Of a stretch of 44,575 bases of DNA, positions 36,919 to 44,575 are shown piece after piece. The stretch covers positions 1 through 44,575 of the forward strand of contig JAISJJ010000034.1 in NCBI GenBank assembly GCA_031261585.1, in the 5' to 3' direction. Under the pieces are notes generated by a model. It saw only the letters and a list, made by a program, of their open reading frames with translations, was not told the origin of the DNA and did no database searches. The stretch comes from Oscillospiraceae bacterium (GTDB lineage Bacteria; Bacillota; Clostridia; Oscillospirales; Oscillospiraceae). The stretch's first letter is position 1, and each line of letters begins with the position of its first letter. The position numbers and the translations under genes were made by a program.

Positions 36919-36947
36919 CGAGCGCGCTGAGCGCGTAACAGCGTCAA

Positions 36948-37829
36948 TCACCCCTCGTACGTCACATCGCCGCTCGTTGTTCGTATCTTTACCGTTCCGA
37001 GTGTGCCTGCCGCGCTCGTTTTATGCCCCTGCGACTGACCGTTCACGCGCACACCGCCCGACGTGGTTGAGATGTCGTAGCCGTGACCCGTTGTCGCGCA
37101 GACGAAGCGCACGTCGCCTGACACCGCCGAGATGTCCGCCGCGCCCGAGAGCGAGCCGCTGAATCTGATGTCGCCGCTCGTGGTCTTGGCGGTGAGGGTG
37201 CCGAGTGCCATGTTCGCGGTTTTTATTCCGCCCGAGACGGTGCCGAGCGTCGCCGCGTCAGCCGTCACACCGTCGAGCGTCACCTCACCCGACGTTGTGT
37301 GCGCGGACAGAGTTGCGGCGGTGATGCTTTGCAGCGTCACGTCGCCCGATACGACTTTGACCGTAAGCTCGCGCGCCGACACGTCCGTGAGTTTTACGTC
37401 GGAGCTTGCGCCGCCGACCTTAACGGTGCCGAACACGGTGCCGCGCGGGTAGTAGACCTTGACGAAATTGCCGTAATTCGTGAAGTCGAGGTTGAGCGTG
37501 AAGCCGAAGTTGTGCGACTTGTCGTTGATGCGCAGAACGCCGTTTTTGACGCTCCACTCGGGTTCGTCGCCGCTGTATCGCAGGTCGATGCCGTAGTGAT
37601 CCGACGGTATCAGCTCGATATCAGACGACGCGGTGCTGATGTCAATGTCGGTGAACGCCTGCAAATCGTAGGATTTCTCAGTTGCGGGGGTGTCGACGAC
37701 GCGGAACGAGCCGTTTTGCCAGTATATGACGCCGTGCGCGCCGCTCGCGTATCCTATGCCCGCGAGTACCGCACCGACGATGATGAGCGCGAGCGCGGGT
37801 ATCCCCACGCGTCTCCACAGTTTTTTCAT
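36948..37829 (-). CDS. DUF4097-like beta-strand-repeat membrane protein
   Basis: MKKLWRRVGIPALALIIVGAVLAGIGY...; repeated TTSGDVTL/ASSDVKLTDVSARELTVKVVSGDV. Confidence 0.8.
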   Translation of the reverse strand: MKKLWRRVGIPALALIIVGAVLAGIGYASGAHGVIYWQNGSFRVVDTPATEKSYDLQAFTDIDISTASSDIELIPSDHYGIDLRYSGDEPEWSVKNGVLRINDKSHNFGFTLNLDFTNYGNFVKVYYPRGTVFGTVKVGGASSDVKLTDVSARELTVKVVSGDVTLQSITAATLSAHTTSGEVTLDGVTADAATLGTVSGGIKTANMALGTLTAKTTSGDIRFSGSLSGAADISAVSGDVRFVCATTGHGYDISTTSGGVRVNGQSQGHKTSAAGTLGTVKIRTTSGDVTYEG

Positions 37830-38401
37830 TCCGCTGACCTCCTGATGACGAATTTTCCGACAATCCGCGCCACTACGCGAAAACTCGTGCGTGACGTGAT
37901 GACGACCGCTTTCGCGAGCAGCAGACCTATCCCGAGCGCGACCATGCCGCCGCCGACGACGAACAGCGTGACCGCGGGGCTTTGCAGCACCACCCACAAT
38001 CCCACGACGATGCACGCGACACCGCTCGCCGCGAGTGCAACCGCACTAACGCCGAGCGATACGAACACCGCGACCAGCGATATGACGACCGCGAAAGCCA
38101 CCGCCGCGATCGCAATCGCTATGGGCAGCGCGATCGGAGACGCGAACACCGCGCCGATGACGATCCACGCCGTGCGCAGACTGCGTTTTTTGCCGCTCTC
38201 GTCGTCAGGTTTCGCGGCGTACTCCGCGATGATGCGCCCCGCGACATCGTGCGGCGTGCCGAGTGAGGACACGCCGTCGTCGCCCGCGTCAGACAGGTAT
38301 TCCTCGTAATACTCCAACGCGGCGCGCTGTTCGTCCTCAGGCAGGACGCGCAGTGCGTGTTGCAGTTGGCTCAGGTACTCATTCGCCGTCATTTTCGGCA
38401 C
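37826..38401 (-). CDS. DUF1700/HAAS domain membrane protein
   Basis: MTANEYLSQLQHALRVLPEDEQRAALEYYEEYLSDAGDDGVSSLGTPHDVAGRI. Confidence 0.85.
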   Translation of the reverse strand: MPKMTANEYLSQLQHALRVLPEDEQRAALEYYEEYLSDAGDDGVSSLGTPHDVAGRIIAEYAAKPDDESGKKRSLRTAWIVIGAVFASPIALPIAIAIAAVAFAVVISLVAVFVSLGVSAVALAASGVACIVVGLWVVLQSPAVTLFVVGGGMVALGIGLLLAKAVVITSRTSFRVVARIVGKFVIRRSAE

Positions 38402-38702
38402 CTCCCAAAATGTTGTCTATCGTCTCTTTGAAATCCTGCCACTGCGCGGTGTACTCGCGCAATCGCCGCCTGCCCGACTCCGTTATGCTGTAATACCGCC
38501 GATTGCGCCCCGAGTACGGTACGTCGTACACGTCGAGACACTCCTCCGTCTGCAATCGGCGCATAATGGGGTACACCGTGGACTCCGACACGCCGAGCAG
38601 CGTTGTGGCGTTCTGCGTGAGCAGGTATCCGTACAGATCCTCCCGCGCGAGCATCGCGAGTACGCTCATGTCGAGCAGCGTACCGCTCGCCTGAATTGCC
38701 AT
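38379..38702 (-). CDS. PadR-family transcriptional regulator
   Basis: LLDMSVLAMLAREDLYGYLLTQNATTLLGVSESTVYPIMRRLQTEECLDVYDVPYSGRNRRYYSITESGRRRL. Confidence 0.92.
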   Translation of the reverse strand: MAIQASGTLLDMSVLAMLAREDLYGYLLTQNATTLLGVSESTVYPIMRRLQTEECLDVYDVPYSGRNRRYYSITESGRRRLREYTAQWQDFKETIDNILGGAENDGE

Positions 38703-38830
38703 GTCACCACTTCTTTCAATGTAATATTGTTGATGTGAGGATATTATACGACGTATAATATAGAATGTCAATTGAAATTTGATTAAAATAGGATTTGTTT
38801 TGCGTCGGCGGCGGTGGCGTGATGGCGCGG

Positions 38831-38900
38831 GTAGGGGACGCCGCCCTCGGCGTCCCTCTCGTGTGTTTGGGAACGGGACGCCGAGGGCGGCGGCCCCTAC
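38831..38900. repeat. REPIN-like inverted pair, subtype GTAGGGGACGCCGCCCTCGGCGTCCC
   Basis: GTAG at 38831, CTAC at 38897-38900. Confidence 0.8.
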
Positions 38901-38935
38901 GACGTGCGGGCAATAAGCGCGCAAAAACCTTTTGC

Positions 38936-38964
38936 TTGTCAAAATAGGGCGGCTATGTTATAAT
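38936..38964 (+). promoter_or_regulatory. Sigma-A-type promoter of the glycan cluster
   Basis: TTGTCA-17 bp-TATAAT. Confidence 0.7.
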
Positions 38965-38976
38965 GCCCACGGTGAT

Positions 38977-40410
38977 ATGATGGAAAGAATCCGAAAATTG
39001 GCGCGCGGGAGTATTGTCCTGCGCTTTCTCGCCGCGATTGCGCGGTTTTTGTCGCGGCAATGGTACGGCTCGGCGATTGTGTCGCGCTTTCTCGGCGAAT
39101 CGCGCGGATTCGGAGGGCGGAGCGTGTTCGGACGCGCCGTCGGAGTGGTGCGAGGTGCCGAGGTGCGCGCGTTTAAGCGGCTGAAACTCGACCGCGCGGC
39201 GCGCGGCGGACTGTTCGCGACACCGATATTCTGGTGTTGCGCCACGGTCATGCTCGCGCCGATTGTGCCGACGACGGCGGCGATAGGGCTTGCGGGTGTG
39301 ACGCTGTTCAGCGTGTTCCTGAAACTCGGCAGCGATGGCGATTTCCGCGTCGAGACCGCGCCCGTCACGAAATTTATCCTGCTGTACGTGTTTGTGACGC
39401 TCGTCGGCACGCTCACGTCGGTCGATTTTCGCGGGAGTCTGTTCGGCGGGCTGCTGCTCGTGTTTTTCGCGCTGTTCGCGGTGTTGACGCAGTACGCCGT
39501 CACGACACGGCGCGAACTCGAGCGCGTGATATGGCTGCTCGTACTCGGCGGCTTTGCCGTCGCGTGTTACGGCGGCTTGCAGTATGTTCGCGGGACGACT
39601 GGTGCGTCCGCTTGGCTCGACTCAGAGATGTTTGCGGGGACGACGCGCGTATTCTCCACGCTACAAAACCCGAACGTACTCGCGGAGTATCTGTTGCTCG
39701 TTATACCGTTCGCGGCGGCGAAAATCATCACGGCGAAAGACGATCTGCGCCGCGTGTGCTACATCGTCGCGCTCGCCGCGATGCTCGTATGTATGGCGTT
39801 GACGTTCGCGCGCGGCGGGTGGCTCGGACTGATCGCGGCGGCGGCGGTGTTTCTCATCATGCTCGACAGGCGGTTCATCATCGTCGGCATCGTCGGACTT
39901 ATCGCGCTGTATTTCGTTCTGCCGCAGTCGATTATCGCGCGGTTCACGTCAATCGGCAACGTATCCGACGGCTCGACCTCGTACCGCATATATATCTGGC
40001 TCGGCACGCTTGCGCTGATACGCACGCATTGGCTGATCGGCATAGGACCCGGTGTCGCGGCGTTCACGCGCGTGTACCCGCTGTACGCGTACAGCGCGAT
40101 CGTCGCGCCGCACTCACACAACCTGTTCTTACAGGTAATGTGCGACGGCGGGGTGTTCGCGCTGCTCGGTTTTGTCGGGATACTGTGCGCGAGTTTCCGC
40201 TCGCTTGCACGGGGCGTGCGCCGCTCGTTTGACCGCACGATTCGCGTGTACCGCATCGCGGGTATCGCCGCGCTCACGGGCTTCATCGTGCAGGGTATGA
40301 CGGATTATTCGTTCTACAACTACCGCGTGACGCTCGTGTTCTGGGCTGTCGTGGGACTGTGCGCCGTTATGTCGCGGCGCGGTTTTGACGCGGCGGAGGG
40401 CGGCGCGTGA
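38977..40410 (+). CDS. O-antigen ligase/Wzy-like polytopic membrane protein
   Basis: Many TM segments; MALTFARGGWLGLIAA and ARVYPLYAYSAIVAPHSHNLFLQVMCDGGVFALLGF. Confidence 0.82.
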   Translation: MMERIRKLARGSIVLRFLAAIARFLSRQWYGSAIVSRFLGESRGFGGRSVFGRAVGVVRGAEVRAFKRLKLDRAARGGLFATPIFWCCATVMLAPIVPTTAAIGLAGVTLFSVFLKLGSDGDFRVETAPVTKFILLYVFVTLVGTLTSVDFRGSLFGGLLLVFFALFAVLTQYAVTTRRELERVIWLLVLGGFAVACYGGLQYVRGTTGASAWLDSEMFAGTTRVFSTLQNPNVLAEYLLLVIPFAAAKIITAKDDLRRVCYIVALAAMLVCMALTFARGGWLGLIAAAAVFLIMLDRRFIIVGIVGLIALYFVLPQSIIARFTSIGNVSDGSTSYRIYIWLGTLALIRTHWLIGIGPGVAAFTRVYPLYAYSAIVAPHSHNLFLQVMCDGGVFALLGFVGILCASFRSLARGVRRSFDRTIRVYRIAGIAALTGFIVQGMTDYSFYNYRVTLVFWAVVGLCAVMSRRGFDAAEGGA

Positions 40411-41522
40411 ACGTACTGAACGTCATTACAGACTCGAATATCGGCGGAGCGGGTCTTGTGCTCGTGAACTACTACAAAGCCGCCGACCGCACAAAGTTCA
40501 CGCACACGGTCGTCGTACCGCGCGGTTCGCTGCTCACGGAGCGGTTGCGCGCGCTCGACATTACCGTCATTGAGTTGCCGGATATCGGCGAATCGTCGCT
40601 GAATCCGCGCGCGATATCCGCGTTCCGACGTGTCATGTGCGAGACGCGCCCCGACATCGTACACACCCACGCGAGCATGTCGGCGCGTATCGCGGCGCGG
40701 TTGTACGGAAAGTGCAAAATCGTGTATACGCGCCATTGCGCGTACCCGCAGAGCCGCGCGAAAACCACATTTCCGCTGAAACAGGCGTTGGGGTTCGTGA
40801 ACAATCGCTTGTCCGACCGCGTGATCGCGATATCGCCCGCAGCGCGCGACAATCTCACCGATACGGGTACCGAACCGCGCAGGATCACCGTGATGTTCAA
40901 CGGTGTCGAGCGTGTCCGCACGGTGACGGACGAGGAAAAAGCGGTTGCGCAGCGCGAATACGGGATTGCGGACGGCGATTTTGTAGTCGTGATGGCGGCT
41001 CGGTTCGTCGCGGAAAAGGGTCACGCCTACGCGCTCGACGCGGCGGCGCGGTTGCGCGGTTTGCCGATTAAAATCGTGTTAGCGGGTATGGGTCCGACGG
41101 CGGACGAGATGAAGAGCGACGCGGCGGCGCGCGAGCTTACAAACATAGTGTTCGCAGGATTTGTGAGCGATCTCGCGCCGCTGTACAACATCGCGGACGC
41201 ACAGCTCAACTGCTCGTACGGCACCGAGACGTCGAGTCTCGCGCTGTTGGAGGGTATGAGCGTCGGTCTGCCGAGCGTCGCGACCGATTTCGGCGGCAAT
41301 CCGTTCATCGTCGAGGACGGGGTGAACGGCATCATAGTGCAGCAGCGTGACGGCGCGGCGATCGCGGACGCGATCTCGCGTATTTACGGCGACGCGGAAC
41401 TGCGAAAACGGCTCGGGGACGGTGCGCGTGACGCGTACGCCAGCCGATTCACCTGCGAGATCATGGCGCGCAACATTGAGCGCGTGTACGAGGACGCGGC
41501 GCGCGTCGGAAAGGGTTCGTAA
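40407..41522 (+). CDS. Glycosyltransferase family 4
   Basis: MNVLNVITDSNIGGAGLVLVNYYKA...MAARFVAEKGHAYALDAAARL...SSLALLEGMSVGLPSVATDFGGNPFIVEDGVNG. Confidence 0.9.
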   Translation: MNVLNVITDSNIGGAGLVLVNYYKAADRTKFTHTVVVPRGSLLTERLRALDITVIELPDIGESSLNPRAISAFRRVMCETRPDIVHTHASMSARIAARLYGKCKIVYTRHCAYPQSRAKTTFPLKQALGFVNNRLSDRVIAISPAARDNLTDTGTEPRRITVMFNGVERVRTVTDEEKAVAQREYGIADGDFVVVMAARFVAEKGHAYALDAAARLRGLPIKIVLAGMGPTADEMKSDAAARELTNIVFAGFVSDLAPLYNIADAQLNCSYGTETSSLALLEGMSVGLPSVATDFGGNPFIVEDGVNGIIVQQRDGAAIADAISRIYGDAELRKRLGDGARDAYASRFTCEIMARNIERVYEDAARVGKGS

Positions 41523-42032
41523 ATGAGGAGATTCAAGGATATCAAGTGGAAACTCAATCTGTTCGACATTGTGATCATCGTCGTCGCGCTCGCCGCGGCG
41601 TTCGGGGTGTACAAGCTGTTGAACGCCGACCGCGGCGGCGGCGCGATTTTGAGTTCGGGCAAGTCAACGGTCGTGCGCTACACGCTCGAACTCACGAACA
41701 TGATACCCGAGACGGCGGACGCGATATCGGTGGGCGACAACGTGATCGAGGTCGTCGAGAAGCACGCTATCGGCAAGGTCGTGAGCTTTGAGGTGGGCGA
41801 TTACTATCTCGCGTCGTCGGATTTGACGACGGGCGACACCATCTATACGAAATCGCCGGGGCGCATTTCGGTGAATTTTTTGATCGAGGTCACAGCGAGC
41901 GAGACGGACAGCGCGCTCATAATCGACGGTATGCCGCTGCTCGTCGGCTCGAATCTATCGGTCACGGGTCCCGGTTGGTCGGGTGTCGGCGTGATAACGG
42001 GCATAGTGCGGGAGGCGAAAAATGAGGGATAA
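41523..42032 (+). CDS. DUF4330-like membrane-anchored protein (copy 1)
   Basis: DIKWKLNLFDIVIIVVALAAAFGVYKLL... Confidence 0.65.
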   Translation: MRRFKDIKWKLNLFDIVIIVVALAAAFGVYKLLNADRGGGAILSSGKSTVVRYTLELTNMIPETADAISVGDNVIEVVEKHAIGKVVSFEVGDYYLASSDLTTGDTIYTKSPGRISVNFLIEVTASETDSALIIDGMPLLVGSNLSVTGPGWSGVGVITGIVREAKNEG

Positions 42033-42552
42033 TAACGGCGCGAAAAGACGCGTTTTGGACGACAACGGTCGGCTGTTCGGCAAGATCAGCCTGATCGACA
42101 TCGTGATACTCGTGATCGTCGCGGTGCTCGCGGTAGCCGCCGCGAGCAAACTCGCGCCGACGGCATCGGGCGGCACGACGGCGACAAAACCCGCGACGTA
42201 CACGGTGCTAATCAAGAACATCAAGCAGTCGAACGCCGACAGTATGCGCGCGGGCGACGCGATATGGTCGAGCGCGGGGACGCGTATCGGCACGATCACG
42301 GACGTCGCGGTGAACCCCGCGCGCGAGAGCGGGCAACTCGTTGACGGCACCTATCGCGCGGATGCGGTTGTCGAGGGCAAGGTCGACGTGTATCTGACGA
42401 TTCAGACGGACGTGTCCACGGCGAACGGGCGTATATATGTCGACCGCGCGTTTGAGCTCGGCGTGAATCGGCTCGATATTTTCAAGACGAAGTACACGAA
42501 ATTCGAGGGGATCATCGTCTCCCTGAACGTCGCGGAAGATAACAATGCGTAA
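42022..42552 (+). CDS. DUF4330-like membrane-anchored protein (copy 2)
   Basis: DDNGRLFGKISLIDIVILVIVAVLAVAAASKL...VDVYLTIQTDVSTANGRIYVD. Confidence 0.7.
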   Translation: MRDNNGAKRRVLDDNGRLFGKISLIDIVILVIVAVLAVAAASKLAPTASGGTTATKPATYTVLIKNIKQSNADSMRAGDAIWSSAGTRIGTITDVAVNPARESGQLVDGTYRADAVVEGKVDVYLTIQTDVSTANGRIYVDRAFELGVNRLDIFKTKYTKFEGIIVSLNVAEDNNA

Positions 42553-44575
42553 TATTCTTATCGCCGCGATGGCACTCGGTATCGGCGGCGCGGAGACGCA
42601 TATCGTCGAACTCACGCGCGAACTGCGTCGACGCGGCAACCGCGTGACCGTCGTCTCGGCGGGCGGCGTATACGTCGCGGATATCCTCGACGCGGGTGCG
42701 GCGCACTATGACGCACCTCTCGACTCACGCTCGCCGCTGAAAATGTTGCGGGCGTTTTTCGCGTTGCGCAGGGTTATCGCAGAGGTGAAACCCGACGTTG
42801 TACACGCACACGCGCGCATACCGTCGTTTCTGTGCGGATTCGCGAGACACTTTACGGCGCAACGGTTTGCGTTCGTCACAACGGCGCACTGGGTGTTCAA
42901 AGTTACGCCACTGACGCGCAAACTTTCGAACTGGGGACAGCGCAGTCTCGCCGTGTCGGACGATGTGCGGCGGTACTTGATCGAGAATTACGGCTACCCA
43001 GAGCGCGATATCACGGTGACGGTGAACGGCATCGACACCGAGAAATTCACGCCGAACGCGTCGGGCGATGCGGTGCGCGCGGAGTTTGGCATACCCGATA
43101 ATGCACCCGTTGTGCTCACAATCAGCCGTCTCGACGCGACGGCGGGGGAGTCAGCGGCGCGGCTCATCGACATTGCGCCCGAGCTGATCGCGCGGGTGAA
43201 AAATATACGAATTGTTATAACAGGCGCGGACGTGACGGGCAGCGGGTTCGCGGACGCGCTGAGAGCGCGCGCCGACGCGGTCAACGCGGATGCGGGGTAC
43301 GACGCGGTGATCATGACGGGTGCGCGCCGCGACATCAACGCGACGCTCGTGGCATGTGACCTGTTCGTCGGCGTGTCGCGCGCCGCGCTTGAAGCTCTCG
43401 CGACGGGCAAACCGACGATTCTCGCGGGCGGCGAGGGTAGGCTCGGACTGTTCTGCGACGCGGTGCGCGATGCGGCGATTGAGTCGAATCTGACGTGCCG
43501 AGGGTACGAACTGCCAGACGCTGAGTGGCTGACGGGCGAGATTTTGCGGTTTTTCGGCGGTGTGTCCGACGAGGAACGGCGCGCACTCGGCGAGTACGGC
43601 TGCGCGTTCGTGCGCGGTAACTTTTCGGTCACGCGCATGGCGGACGACGCGGAGCGTTGCTACGAATCCGCGCTGCGCTCGCTCGTGCGTGTCGCGATGT
43701 GCGGGTATTACGGACACGAGAACGCGGGCGACGAGGCGGTAATGCGGTGCGTCAAGGCGTCTGTCGAGGCTGTTGGCGCGCGCGATATCACGGTGCTGTC
43801 GCGCAGTCCGCGCGAGACGCGGCGGCGTTACGGTGTCGCGGCGGCGGGGCGGTTCAACCCGTTCGCGATATGGCGCACGCTGCGGCGGAGCGATGTACTC
43901 GTGTTCGGCGGCGGGAGTTTGTTGCAGGACGCGACGAGTACGCGCTCGCTGCTGTACTACCTGCAAATACTGGGGTTGGCGCACCTGTTCAAGTGCCGTG
44001 TCATGATCTACGCGAACGGTATCGGACCGCTGACACACGCGAAAAACCGCGCGCGCGTCGCCCGCGCTGTACTGCGTGCCGACGCTGTGACCGTGCGCGA
44101 CGTTGAGTCGATGAACGAGCTGATCGACCTCGGGGTGCCGCGCGACAGGCTTGAAGTCACCGCAGACCCCGTGCTGCTCAGCGAGATTCCCGACGCGGAG
44201 ACGCTGAACACGTTGCGGAGCAACGTGTTGGGCGATACGGAACGGTACGTCGTGTTCGCTGTGCGGCAATCATCGGAGCGCGTGTACGGTGAGTTTGCGC
44301 GGCTCGCGGACGGGATTTCGGACGCGCTCGACTGCGATATCGTGTTCCTGCCGATGCAGCCGCAGAACGACGAGATCGCGTCGCGGCTCATCGCGGAGCG
44401 CATGGAGCACGATGCGCGGATCGTCACAGGGACGCAGGACTTTGCGGCGATTCTCGCGGTGCTGTCGGGTGCCGAGACCGTCGTCTCGATGCGGTTGCAC
44501 ACGATGGTGTTCGCGGCGATTGTCGGGGTGCCGTCGGCGGGTATTGAGGTCGATCCGAAGATTCGCGCGTTCCTC
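42545..44575 (+). CDS. csaB: Glycosyltransferase family 4 fused to CsaB-like polysaccharide pyruvyl transferase (3' end outside window)
   Basis: One open frame of 677 codons: MRNILIAAMALGIGGAETHIVELTREL...ALEALATGKPTILAGG, then RVAMCGYYGHENAGDEAVMRC...VFGGGSLLQDATSTRSLLYYL...YANGIGPL...VVSMRLHTMVFA; not in the ORF track because it lacks a stop. Confidence 0.88.
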   Translation, partial: MRNILIAAMALGIGGAETHIVELTRELRRRGNRVTVVSAGGVYVADILDAGAAHYDAPLDSRSPLKMLRAFFALRRVIAEVKPDVVHAHARIPSFLCGFARHFTAQRFAFVTTAHWVFKVTPLTRKLSNWGQRSLAVSDDVRRYLIENYGYPERDITVTVNGIDTEKFTPNASGDAVRAEFGIPDNAPVVLTISRLDATAGESAARLIDIAPELIARVKNIRIVITGADVTGSGFADALRARADAVNADAGYDAVIMTGARRDINATLVACDLFVGVSRAALEALATGKPTILAGGEGRLGLFCDAVRDAAIESNLTCRGYELPDAEWLTGEILRFFGGVSDEERRALGEYGCAFVRGNFSVTRMADDAERCYESALRSLVRVAMCGYYGHENAGDEAVMRCVKASVEAVGARDITVLSRSPRETRRRYGVAAAGRFNPFAIWRTLRRSDVLVFGGGSLLQDATSTRSLLYYLQILGLAHLFKCRVMIYANGIGPLTHAKNRARVARAVLRADAVTVRDVESMNELIDLGVPRDRLEVTADPVLLSEIPDAETLNTLRSNVLGDTERYVVFAVRQSSERVYGEFARLADGISDALDCDIVFLPMQPQNDEIASRLIAERMEHDARIVTGTQDFAAILAVLSGAETVVSMRLHTMVFAAIVGVPSAGIEVDPKIRAFL

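Noticed and set aside
43151-44269. 372-aa minus-strand ORF
   Set aside because: Antisense shadow of the GT4-CsaB frame

Overview
44.6-kb window from a GC-rich, apparently spore-forming Firmicute/Clostridia-like genome (SleB, T-box pheST, WalRK-like operon, BipA). Most of it is ordinary core gene content: dinB, a ygjP/GNAT/GIY-YIG/MBL operon, feoAB, rpmG-secE-nusG-rplK-rplA, udp, GH3 and GH8 glycosidases, typA, nudF, a two-component operon, pheST, sleB, thrS, PadR/DUF1700/DUF4097, and a cell-wall glycan cluster ending in a GT4-CsaB fusion that runs off the right edge. Several repeat families are scattered between the genes. The main one is a REP/REPIN-like family with an invariant GTAG next to a stem that varies between copies but stays self-complementary. 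It occurs together with a REP-associated tyrosine transposase (RAYT) gene at about 22.0-22.5 kb that carries two inverted REPs inside its own reading frame. A second candidate is a compact promoter/terminator-bounded unit at 33.55-33.84 kb: a 25-codon ORF inside an RNA whose predicted 5' and 3' ends pair. Also notable are a TIR/SEFIR-MORN protein, portable terminator modules, and a MITE-like element flanked by a 12-bp direct repeat. No CRISPR array, rRNA or tRNA was found by eye. All family calls come from reading the sequence, not from database searches.
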